Notes under the pieces: generated by a model | Seen by the model: the letters and a program-made list of their open reading frames with translations, nothing else | What the model was told of the DNA's origin: nothing | Database searches by the model: none | In this document: positions 1-7,260 of the stretch, piece by piece | How the letters are laid out: each line of letters starts with the position of its first letter | How positions within the stretch are numbered: the first letter of the stretch is position 1 | Assembly: GCA_938028835.1 (NCBI GenBank) | Contig: CALIMJ010000016.1 | Location: forward strand, 1 to 46,209 | Direction: 5' to 3' | DNA from: an uncultured bacterium | GTDB taxonomy: Bacteria; Sysuimicrobiota; Sysuimicrobiia; Sysuimicrobiales; Sysuimicrobiaceae | DNA length: 46,209 nucleotides | Program-made: the position numbers and the translations under genes

Positions 1-2
1 CA

Positions 3-353
3 CCCGTGGTGGTTCTCCTCGGCGACGGTGCGGCCGGGCTGGACCTGCTGGAGTATGAGGCGGCGGTCCGGCAGGGGCTACCCTTCGTAGCCGTGGTGGG
101 GAACGACGCGGCGTGGACCCAGATTCGCCGGCTGCAGGTCCAGCTGTTCGGCCTCGAGCGTGCGGTGGCCACGGCTCTCAGCCATGCCCGGTACGACCAA
201 GTGGTTGCCGCGCTCGGGGGCCACGGCGAGTGGGTGGAACGGCCGGAGGAGGTTCGGCCCGCCCTCGAACGGGCACTGGCCTCGGGCAAGCCGGCTCTGG
301 TGAACGCCCGGATGGGGACCTCGGATTTCCGGGCCGGGGCGATCGCGGTGTGA
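3..353 (+). CDS. Thiamine-pyrophosphate enzyme, C-terminal part (5' end outside window)
   Basis: The gene enters from the left edge; the first complete codon is at position 3. The 116 visible residues form the end of a TPP-binding (PP-module) domain. GDG at the start of the visible part, followed about 25 residues later by VVGNDAAW, is the GDG...N signature that binds Mg and the pyrophosphate. The following block, with RYDQVV, ALGGHGE and a closing KPALVNA, resembles the acetolactate synthase, oxalyl-CoA decarboxylase and 2-hydroxyacyl-CoA lyase group. The N-terminal domains that would fix the substrate are missing, so the reaction cannot be assigned. The next gene lies 137 bases downstream, so shared transcription is possible but not shown. 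Confidence 0.85.
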   Translation, partial: PVVVLLGDGAAGLDLLEYEAAVRQGLPFVAVVGNDAAWTQIRRLQVQLFGLERAVATALSHARYDQVVAALGGHGEWVERPEEVRPALERALASGKPALVNARMGTSDFRAGAIAV

Positions 354-490
354 TCTGCGCTCTTCAGGCAGGCAGGGCTTGTGCGGCTTCACGCGGCGGC
401 CGCCCAGTGTGGGACCGGGGGAGCCGTCGGAGATTCCGACTGTGTCCTTGACCGCTGCCTGTCCCGTCAGGCGAACAAAGGGGAGGCCCC

Positions 491-919
491 ATGGCATACG
501 AGACCTTCTCGGCGGAGTGGGCCAGGGCCTACAAGGAGCGGATCAACGCCAACCCAAACTACCGCGAGGCCGCCCGCGCCTGGGAGTGGGCGCTCGTCCT
601 CGTCCTTGAGGCCGACCCGTCCGTCGGCATCGAGAAGAGCCGGGCGATCCTCCTCGACCTCTACCGCGGTGAGTGCCGCGACGCGAGGGTGGCCGCGGAG
701 GATGATCTTGCCAACGCCCCTTACGTGGTCAGCGCCAGCGCTTCCACCTGGAAGCGGGTGATGGAGGGCCAGCTGGACCCGCTGACGGCCGTGATGCGCG
801 GCGAGCTGAAGATCGTCAAGGGTAGCGTGGGAGTGCTCTCGGGTTACGTGACCGCCGCCAGGGAACTGGTCCATTCCGCCCGGAAGGTGGACACGGAGTT
901 CCCCCCGGGGCTCGGGTGA
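491..919 (+). CDS. SCP2 sterol-carrier-domain-like small protein
   Basis: A 142-residue cytoplasmic protein with no signal peptide or membrane segment. The middle and end (STWKRVMEGQLDPLTAVMRG, then GELKIVKGSV) look like the SCP2 lipid-binding fold: a tryptophan-containing helix, a 'dP..a...G.lkv.Gd' block and a final helix. Family members bind lipids or acyl-CoAs, or occur as stand-alone SCP2-like proteins of unknown role. The ATG at 491 follows a good ribosome site (AAAGGGGAGG), which decides the start. No catalytic motif is visible. The upstream neighbour is a TPP enzyme that could act on acyl-CoA-type substrates, so a lipid or CoA-related role is possible but is inference only. Confidence 0.65.
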   Translation: MAYETFSAEWARAYKERINANPNYREAARAWEWALVLVLEADPSVGIEKSRAILLDLYRGECRDARVAAEDDLANAPYVVSASASTWKRVMEGQLDPLTAVMRGELKIVKGSVGVLSGYVTAARELVHSARKVDTEFPPGLG

Positions 920-972
920 TCGGCCCAGCGCGCGGAAGGGCAGGATCGCCACGCCTTCCCAGTCTGGAGGAG

Positions 973-1737
973 TCAGGCGCCCAGCTGAGCGCGAACGCGG
1001 TCCACCAGGTGGTCCACCAAACGGTCCAGGACCGCGGCCCCGATCTCGGCGCTCGAACGCCGCGGGTCGCCCAGGACTCCGTTGGCCGTGATGGCCCGCA
1101 GCCCCCGCCGGAAAAGGGTGTCTAGGTCCAGCCGGCCGGTGAAACCCGCCTCGATGCAGTCGGCGCGCACCAGGTCCGGCCGCAGGTGCATCACGATGGA
1201 TGTCTCGCAGGCGTCCGCGTGGATGGCGTCCACGTCCTGGGGCGCTCCCAGGCGCGCGGCCACGTCCACCATCTCCCGCATCATGTCCATCAGCGCCGCG
1301 TCTCTCGCCACCGCCACCACTCGGACGCCCGTCGGCCCGTACTCGTCCCGGAGCCGCCGGGCGGCGTCCTCCAAAGGCCGGAAGTTGCCACCGTGGGAAG
1401 AGAGCAGCACGAAGGTGTCGAACCCGTGGGGTACCAGGGACCGCACGTAGCTGGCCAGCAGTTCCACCAGCAGTCCGGGGGAGAGCGAAAGGCTGCCGGG
1501 GAAGGCCAGGTGGTGGTCGGAGCACCCCGGACGGATCACCGGCGCCAGCAAGGCTCCCAGGTGGCGGGCCACCCGCTCCCCCACGGCTTCCGCGATCAGG
1601 GCGTCGGTGCTCAGGGGCAGGTGGGGCCCGTGCTGCTCGGTGGAGGCGGCCACCACCACCACGGTCCGTACGCCAGCCTGCAGGGCCGCCTGGACCTCGG
1701 GCCAGGTCATGTCCTCGAGCCGTACGCTCCTGCTCAT
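973..1737 (-). CDS. Creatininase-family amidohydrolase
   Basis: A 254-residue cytoplasmic metal-dependent hydrolase. Creatininase-family signatures are in order: STEQHGPHLPLSTD near residues 32-45 (metal ligands Glu34, His36 and Asp45), LLSSHGGN around residue 115, and IHADACETS at about 172-180, with the late Glu ligand. The family opens cyclic or linear amide bonds (creatinine, formamidopyrimidine, the mycofactocin peptide); the exact substrate cannot be read here. The ATG at 1737 is preceded by AGGAGG; a longer upstream frame runs into the permease gene and is rejected. It is the last gene of a minus-strand operon, 11 bases after a dipeptide-type permease gene, so it probably hydrolyses whatever that importer brings in. 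Confidence 0.85.
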   Translation of the reverse strand: MSRSVRLEDMTWPEVQAALQAGVRTVVVVAASTEQHGPHLPLSTDALIAEAVGERVARHLGALLAPVIRPGCSDHHLAFPGSLSLSPGLLVELLASYVRSLVPHGFDTFVLLSSHGGNFRPLEDAARRLRDEYGPTGVRVVAVARDAALMDMMREMVDVAARLGAPQDVDAIHADACETSIVMHLRPDLVRADCIEAGFTGRLDLDTLFRRGLRAITANGVLGDPRRSSAEIGAAVLDRLVDHLVDRVRAQLGA

Positions 1738-1748
1738 CAGGGCCTCCT

Positions 1749-2642
1749 CTACGTCAGCTTCATCCGGGGATCCAGAGCGTCCCGCAGGCCGTCCCCCAGG
1801 AGGTTGAAGGCCAGCACGGTGAGGAAGATCGCTAGGCCCGGAAACGTGGCCATGTACCAGGAGGAGAACAGGTAGGTCTGACCCTCTCCCAGCATGGTCC
1901 CCCACTCTGGCGTCGGCGGCTTTACCCCCAGCCCCAGGAAGCCCAGCCCGGCCGCGGTGAGGATGGCGGTGCCCAGCTGAAGGGTGGACTGTACGATCAC
2001 GGGCGCGGTACAGTTCGGCAGGACGTGCCGGAACAGGATCCGGCGGTCCGAAGCGCCCAGGGCCCTGGCGGCTTCCACGAAGGTCTGATTGCGTACCGAG
2101 AGCGCCACCCCGCGGACCAGCCGCACGTACACGGGAGCGGAGGCGAGGCCCACGGCCACCACCACGTTGGTGACCCCGACCCCCAGCACGGCCACCAACG
2201 TCAGGGCGAGCAGGAACCCCGGGAAGGCCAGGAGCAGGTCCACGAGCCGCTGGACGACCAGGTCGAACTTCCCGCCGTAGTAGCCCGACAGCAGCCCCAC
2301 AGGCACTCCCACCAGCGCGCTGAAGCTCACCGCCAGCACGCCGATGAAGAAGGAGACCCGGCCCCCGTAGGCGATGCGGGCCAGCAGGTCACGGCCCAGG
2401 TTGTCCGTACCCAGGGGGTGCTCCCACGAGGGCGGCCGCAGGACCCGCTCGAAGCGCGGCTCGGTGGGGTCCTCGGGGAACAGCAAGGGCGCCGCAGCGG
2501 CTACGAACACCAGCGTGGCCAGCACGGCGAGACCGGCCACCGCGGTGCGGTGGCGACGCAGCCGACGCCACACCGTGGGCGGGGTGCGGACGGCTTCCCG
2601 GGCGCCGGCCCAGCTAACCGTAGTGGATGCGCGGGTCCACAT
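1749..2642 (-). CDS. Peptide-type ABC transporter permease, DppC/OppC-like
   Basis: A 297-residue inner-membrane protein with about six hydrophobic segments. It has the family's N-terminal marker before the first periplasmic loop (HPLGTDNLGRDLLARIAYGG) and the ATPase-contact loop EAARALGASDRRILFRHVLP. It pairs with the DppB-like protein encoded just upstream to form the channel. The ATG at 2642 overlaps the dppB-like gene by 29 bases and has no clear ribosome site; a GTG at codon 24 is a possible later start. No DppD or DppF ATPase gene is present in this operon, so the energising subunits must be encoded elsewhere. Confidence 0.9.
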   Translation of the reverse strand: MWTRASTTVSWAGAREAVRTPPTVWRRLRRHRTAVAGLAVLATLVFVAAAAPLLFPEDPTEPRFERVLRPPSWEHPLGTDNLGRDLLARIAYGGRVSFFIGVLAVSFSALVGVPVGLLSGYYGGKFDLVVQRLVDLLLAFPGFLLALTLVAVLGVGVTNVVVAVGLASAPVYVRLVRGVALSVRNQTFVEAARALGASDRRILFRHVLPNCTAPVIVQSTLQLGTAILTAAGLGFLGLGVKPPTPEWGTMLGEGQTYLFSSWYMATFPGLAIFLTVLAFNLLGDGLRDALDPRMKLT

Positions 2643-3534
2643 AGGCGTACAGCACGTCCACAGCCAAGTTGACCAGGGTGAACAGGGCGGCGAACACCAG
2701 CACCGCGCCCTGGACCACGGGGTAGTCGCGGGCCACGATGGCCCCCACCAGGAGCCGGCCCATCCCCGGCCACGCGAACACCGTCTCGGTGAGGATGGCC
2801 CCGCCCAGCAGGCCGCCGAACTGCAGCCCGATGACGGTCACCACCGGGATCAAGGCGTTCTTCAGGGCGTGGCGCAGGACCACCGCCTGAGCGCCCAGGC
2901 CCTTGGCCCACGCGGTGCGGACGTAGTCCTGGTGCAGCACCTCCAGGAGGCTGCTGCGGGTCATGCGGGCGATGATGGCCACGGAGAACGCCGCCAGGGT
3001 TACCGTGGGCAGGACCAGGTGTGCGGGCGTCCCGTACCCTCCCGCGGGCAGCCAGCGGAGGTGCACGCTGAACAGCAGCATGAGCATGAGGCCCAGCCAG
3101 AAAACCGGCAGGGAGATGCCAAAGAGGGCCACAGTCATCACGAGATAGTCCACCCACGAGTACTGCCGGGTGGCGGAGATCACTCCCGCGGCCATCCCGG
3201 CGGCGGTGGCCAGCAGGGTGCTGGCCACCGCCAGCTGAACCGTGGCCGGCAGGCGGGCGGCGATCTCCCGCGCTACCGCCTCACCCGTGACCACAGACCG
3301 GCCGAGGTCACCCTGGAGGAGCCGCCCGAGGAACCTCACGTACTGTACGGGCAGCGGTTGGTCCAGCCCCAGCTGGACCCTCAGCCGCTGGACTTCCTCC
3401 TCCGAGGCCTGCAGACCCAGCGCCAAGCGCGCGGGGTCGCCCGGCACCAGGCGGATGAGCGCGAACACCACCACCGTGACCCCGACCAGGGTCGGGACCG
3501 CCAGGGCTAACCGGCGGAGGATGTACGCGCCCAA
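2614..3534 (-). CDS. Peptide-type ABC transporter permease, DppB/OppB-like
   Basis: A 306-residue membrane protein starting with MGAYILRRL, the typical start of the DppB/OppB family ('M..yilrRll..iP.l.gvt'). It has a long N-terminal helix, a periplasmic stretch with LVPGDPARL, and the ATPase-docking loop YVRTAWAKGLGAQAVVLRHA. It works with the adjacent DppC-like subunit. The start codon is TTG at 3534; no ATG or GTG fits better. It lies 14 bases after the binding-protein gene, whose last codons supply a GGAGGTGAGG ribosome site. Substrates of the family include peptides, nickel, glutathione and amino-acid derivatives; creatininase linkage hints at an amide compound. Confidence 0.92.
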   Translation of the reverse strand: MGAYILRRLALAVPTLVGVTVVVFALIRLVPGDPARLALGLQASEEEVQRLRVQLGLDQPLPVQYVRFLGRLLQGDLGRSVVTGEAVAREIAARLPATVQLAVASTLLATAAGMAAGVISATRQYSWVDYLVMTVALFGISLPVFWLGLMLMLLFSVHLRWLPAGGYGTPAHLVLPTVTLAAFSVAIIARMTRSSLLEVLHQDYVRTAWAKGLGAQAVVLRHALKNALIPVVTVIGLQFGGLLGGAILTETVFAWPGMGRLLVGAIVARDYPVVQGAVLVFAALFTLVNLAVDVLYAYVDPRIHYG

Positions 3535-3548
3535 AGCGGCCTACGCCC

Positions 3549-5147
3549 TCACCTCCAGTTCACGCAGTGGTGGCCCACCGCCGGCTCCTGCGGCTCGCAC
3601 AGGGCGGTCCACTTCTCGATGGGGTGGATGAGCACCCCCTCCAGGTTCCGGGTGGTCACCACGTACCACTTCTGGCTCCACAACCAGATCCACGGGGCGT
3701 CGTTCCAGATGATCTCCTGTGCCTCCCTGAGCAGGGCCTTCCGGCGTTCCACGTTGGGCTCCTGCCGCTGCTGGTCCAGGATCTGGTCCACTCGCGGGTT
3801 GCTGTAAAACGCCGGGCCCAGGCCGCGCGGCGGGTGGCTGGAGGAGTGGAACTGACCGTACAGGACGCCGTCGCAGTCCAGCACCGGCCACGCCCAGCCC
3901 AGCACCAGCATCTGGATGCGGGTCCGTTCCAGGGGTGTCTGGATCATGGCCACATAGCTCGGCCAGTCCATGGTGCTGACGTTCGCCCGCACGCCTACGT
4001 TGCGGAGCTGGCCCGCGATGGCCTGCGCGAACTGGAAGTCCTGGATGTACCGACCCGTGGGCGTGAAGAAGTTCACCTCGAACCCGTCCCGGTAGCCCGC
4101 CTGCGCCAGCAGCTCCTTGGCCCGTGGGGGGCTGAAGGGCCAGCCGCCGTCCCGGACCTTGTGGTAGCCGAACATCATGGGCGGGCAGGGCGACTCAGAC
4201 ACGGTGCCCAGGTCGAACAGGACGCTGGCCAGAATGGCCTTCTTGTTGACGGCGTAGTTCATGGCCTGGCGCACCCGCACGTCCTTGAAGGGGCCCCACT
4301 GGGTGTTCAGGGCCACGAAGATCACCCGGTCGCTGGGCGCTTCCACCACCTTCACCTGGGGGTTGCGCCGCAGGCCCCTGACGTCCGGCGCCGGAGGGAG
4401 CATGGCCTGGTGGACGTCGCCGGCCAGGACCTGGGTCAGACGGGTGCCGGCATCCGGGACCACCCGGAACAGGATCTCGTCGAACAGGGGCTTCTTGCCC
4501 CAATAGTTGGGGTTACGCTCCAGAAGGATGGAGTCCCCGCGACGCCACTCCTTGAACAGGTACGGACCCGTGCCACCCCCCACTGGCGCCGACCGCCAGC
4601 GGTCTCCCGCTCGCTGCACCGCGGTCGGCGAGACGATGGCGAACTGCGTGGTGGACAGGTCTGACAGGAAGGTCGGGGTGACCTTGCTGAGCCGGATGCG
4701 GACCGTATCCTCGCCCACGGCCTCCACGGACTGCACGGGCTGGACGAGGAACCTCAGGGCCATGGCCACCTTGGGGTCCTTCAGCCGTTCCAGGCTGAAC
4801 TTGACCGCCTCCGCGTTCAGCGGGGTGCCGTCGTGGAACCGGACCCCGCGGCGCAGGGTGAAGGTGTAGGTGAGCCCATCCGGGGAAACCTGCCACCGGG
4901 TCGCCAGTCGCGGCACGATCTGCTGCTTGGTGGGGTGCAGGTCCACCAGGGTCTCGAACATATAGTCCACGATGTTGGCGATGGTGGTGGTGGTCTGTTC
5001 AGCTGGGTCCAGGCGGTCCGCGTCGATGCCGATGGCGATGCGCAGCTGCCGCGGGATCGACTGGGCTCCCACCGGGCCGTCAGCCCCCGTCACCAAGGCC
5101 GCCAGCAGCGCGGCCACCACCAATCCGGGGAACCCGTAACGCCTCAT
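3549..5147 (-). CDS. Extracellular solute-binding protein of family 5 (DppA/OppA-like)
   Basis: A 532-residue exported protein. Residues 1 to about 29 form a signal peptide (MRR, a hydrophobic core, then a GAQ cleavage region); there is no lipobox cysteine, so it is probably soluble or held by an uncleaved helix. The mature part has the SBP_bac_5 hallmarks: DADRLDPAEQ, VRFHDGTPLNAEAVKFSLER, a GTGPYLFKEW block and FVALNTQWGPFKDVRVRQAM. It should capture peptides or similar organic solutes for the DppBC-like permeases. It is the first gene of the minus-strand operon and is transcribed divergently from the oxidoreductase gene at 5260, with about 110 bases between the starts for both promoters. 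Confidence 0.92.
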   Translation of the reverse strand: MRRYGFPGLVVAALLAALVTGADGPVGAQSIPRQLRIAIGIDADRLDPAEQTTTTIANIVDYMFETLVDLHPTKQQIVPRLATRWQVSPDGLTYTFTLRRGVRFHDGTPLNAEAVKFSLERLKDPKVAMALRFLVQPVQSVEAVGEDTVRIRLSKVTPTFLSDLSTTQFAIVSPTAVQRAGDRWRSAPVGGGTGPYLFKEWRRGDSILLERNPNYWGKKPLFDEILFRVVPDAGTRLTQVLAGDVHQAMLPPAPDVRGLRRNPQVKVVEAPSDRVIFVALNTQWGPFKDVRVRQAMNYAVNKKAILASVLFDLGTVSESPCPPMMFGYHKVRDGGWPFSPPRAKELLAQAGYRDGFEVNFFTPTGRYIQDFQFAQAIAGQLRNVGVRANVSTMDWPSYVAMIQTPLERTRIQMLVLGWAWPVLDCDGVLYGQFHSSSHPPRGLGPAFYSNPRVDQILDQQRQEPNVERRKALLREAQEIIWNDAPWIWLWSQKWYVVTTRNLEGVLIHPIEKWTALCEPQEPAVGHHCVNWR

Positions 5148-5259
5148 GCCAGGCCTCCCTTCCCGGTTTTTCTTTCCTGTCCGTCGCCGTGACGGTCATG
5201 ATGGTACTACGCGGGGGCGCAAGTTCCCTGCCGAGGCCAGGCGCGGACGGAGAGGCAGC

Positions 5260-6618
5260 ATGGCGCGGGAACAGAACCCAGGGTTCGGCGGGCTCGCTGC
5301 GGAGATGGCCCGGCGGGCGGAGCGGGGCAGGCCGGTGCGGGTCGGACTCGTGGGCACCGGGAAGTTCGGGACCATGTTCCTCGCTCAGGCCCTGCGCACC
5401 CCGGGGCTGCAGGTGCTGGGGGTCTGCGACCTGTCGCTGGACAGGGCCAGGGAGAGCCTGCGGCGCGCGGGCTGGCCGGAGGAACGGTTCTCCGCACCGG
5501 ACCCGGCCGCGGCGCTGCGGCAGGGGACAACCTGGGTGACCGACGACGCTCAAGCCCTGATCCGGGCCACCGCCTTGGACGTGGTGGTGGAGGCCACGGG
5601 CTCTCCCGCGGCCGCCGTCCGGCACGCCGTGGAAGGCATTGGCGCCGGCCGGCACGTGGTCATGGTCACGGTGGAGGCGGACGTGCTGGTGGGGCCGCTG
5701 CTGGCCCGGCGGGCTCGGGAGCAGGGGGTGGTCTACACCCTGGCGTACGGGGATCAGCCGGCGCTGATCTGCGAGCTGGTGGACTGGGCCTGGGTGTGCG
5801 GGTTCGAGGTCGTCTGCGCGGGAAAGGGCACCCGCTACCTGCCCCACTACGCCTTCGTCACGCCCGACCAGGTGTGGGAGCACTACGGGTTCACTCCAGA
5901 AATGGTGGCGGCCGGCGACTACAACGCCCGCATGTTCACCTCCTTCCTGGACGGCACCAAGTCCGCCATCGAGATGGCGGCGGTGGCCAACGCTACGGGA
6001 CTCCTCCCGCAGAGCGGGGGCCTGCAGTTTCCGGCCTGCGGGGTGGACGGACTGCCAGAGGTATGCAAGCCGCGGGAGGCGGGCGGAGTCCTGGAGCGAG
6101 CGGGCACCCTGGAGGTGGTCTCCAGCCTCAACCCGGACGGCAGCCCGGTCCCCGGGGACCTACGGTGGGGCGTGTTCGTGGTGGTGGAGGCGGGCTCCGA
6201 CTACGTGGCGCGTTGTTTTTCCGAGTACGGGATCCCGACGGACTCCTCCGGAAGGTACGCGGCCCTGTACCGCCCGACCCACTGGGTGGGCCTGGAGGTC
6301 GGTGTGAGCGTGGCCCGGGCGGTGCTGCGGGGGGAGGCCACGGGCCAGCCCGTGGAGCGGGTGGCGGAGGTGGTGGCGGTGGCCAAGCGGGACCTGCAGC
6401 CAGGTGAGGTCCTGGACGGGGAGGGTGGGTACACGGTGTTCGGCAGGCTGCTGCCCGCGCAGGAGGCGGATCAGCTGGGTGCCCTACCCGTGGGACTGGC
6501 GCACGGGGTACGGGTGCGGTCTCGGGTAGCCCGTGGCTCTGTGGTGCAGCTGGTAGATGTGGAGCTGGACGAGACCCAGGAAGCCGTGAGCCTGTGGAGG
6601 CAGCTCCGGCGGACCTGA
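5260..6618 (+). CDS. Homoserine-dehydrogenase-like NAD(P)-dependent oxidoreductase with C-terminal SAF domain
   Basis: A 453-residue cytoplasmic protein. After about 25 residues comes a Rossmann nucleotide-binding motif (VRVGLVGTGKFGTMF), followed by the NAD-binding fold seen in homoserine dehydrogenase relatives (VVVEATGSPAA and the following GRHVVMVTVEADVLVG). A central catalytic-like region contains VVCAGKGTRYLPHY. The last 90 residues (AVAKRDLQPGEVLDGEGGYT) match a SAF domain, found in sialic acid synthase, antifreeze-like proteins and altronate dehydratase. Relatives are often annotated only as oxidoreductases, and the substrate is unknown to me. The ATG at 5260 is chosen because Rossmann homology starts soon after; the frame extends upstream to 5146 without support. 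It is divergent from the peptide transporter operon. Confidence 0.75.
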   Translation: MAREQNPGFGGLAAEMARRAERGRPVRVGLVGTGKFGTMFLAQALRTPGLQVLGVCDLSLDRARESLRRAGWPEERFSAPDPAAALRQGTTWVTDDAQALIRATALDVVVEATGSPAAAVRHAVEGIGAGRHVVMVTVEADVLVGPLLARRAREQGVVYTLAYGDQPALICELVDWAWVCGFEVVCAGKGTRYLPHYAFVTPDQVWEHYGFTPEMVAAGDYNARMFTSFLDGTKSAIEMAAVANATGLLPQSGGLQFPACGVDGLPEVCKPREAGGVLERAGTLEVVSSLNPDGSPVPGDLRWGVFVVVEAGSDYVARCFSEYGIPTDSSGRYAALYRPTHWVGLEVGVSVARAVLRGEATGQPVERVAEVVAVAKRDLQPGEVLDGEGGYTVFGRLLPAQEADQLGALPVGLAHGVRVRSRVARGSVVQLVDVELDETQEAVSLWRQLRRT

Positions 6619-6681
6619 CTCGCCGCGCAGGTGCCCGCCTCCCTATACTAAAGCGTGGAGACGCGGGCGGGAGGACGGGAC

Positions 6682-7257
6682 ATGGTGGTGGCGTCCGAAC
6701 TCCGCAGCGGGATGGCCATCCGGGTGGGCGGGGAGCTGTACAAGGTGGTGACGGCGTCCTACCACGCGGGGGGTGGGCAGATGGGCGGGGTGACTCACGC
6801 GAAGCTGCGCAACCTGCACACCGGAGCTGTGCGGGAGGTGCGCTTCCGGGCTGACGAGACCCTGGAGGACGTCCAGCTGGAACGCCGTCCCATGCAGGTG
6901 CTGTACCGCGACGCGGAGGCCACCCACTTCATGGACAGCGAGACCTTCGAGCAGGTGTCCATCGACAACGAGCGGCTGGGCCCGGCCGCTGCCTACCTCA
7001 CGGAAGGCAGCACCGTTCCCGTGGAGTTCTCGGAGGGCCAGGCCGTGGGCGTGGTCTTCCCCGACGTGGTGGAGCTCCAGGTGGTGGAGACCGCGCCCCC
7101 CACGCGCTCGGTGGGCAACGAGAACGTCTGGAAGGAGGCGCGGCTGGAGAACGGCCTGGTGATCCTGGTGCCTCCCTTCATCGCGCCCGGGGAGTGGGTG
7201 CGGGTGGAGGTGGCCACCAGCACCTACGTGGAGCGGGCCAAGCGCAAGAAGGAGTAG
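6682..7257 (+). CDS. Divergent elongation factor P family protein lacking the loop lysine
   Basis: A 191-residue protein with the three-barrel layout of EF-P: an N-terminal KOW-like domain (ASELRSGMAIRVGGELYKVV), a middle OB domain (METHFMDSETF-like: ATHFMDSETFEQVSI) and a C-terminal OB domain. EF-P binds ribosomes stalled at proline runs and places a loop residue, usually Lys or Arg, near the peptidyl-transferase centre. Here the loop at residues 28-36 reads HAGGGQMGG, one residue longer than usual and with no lysine or arginine. The usual KGDTA-like motif of the last domain is also absent. It is therefore probably a paralogue, not the housekeeping EF-P. The ATG at 6682 follows GGGAGGA; a GTG at 6655 is an alternative. 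It converges on the malic enzyme gene. Confidence 0.8.
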   Translation: MVVASELRSGMAIRVGGELYKVVTASYHAGGGQMGGVTHAKLRNLHTGAVREVRFRADETLEDVQLERRPMQVLYRDAEATHFMDSETFEQVSIDNERLGPAAAYLTEGSTVPVEFSEGQAVGVVFPDVVELQVVETAPPTRSVGNENVWKEARLENGLVILVPPFIAPGEWVRVEVATSTYVERAKRKKE

Positions 7258-7260
7258 CCC

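Noticed and set aside
426-440. Small palindrome GTCGGA-GAT-TCCGAC after the first gene
   Set aside because: Only six pairs and no following T run, so it is not a convincing terminator; it may be chance in GC-rich DNA.
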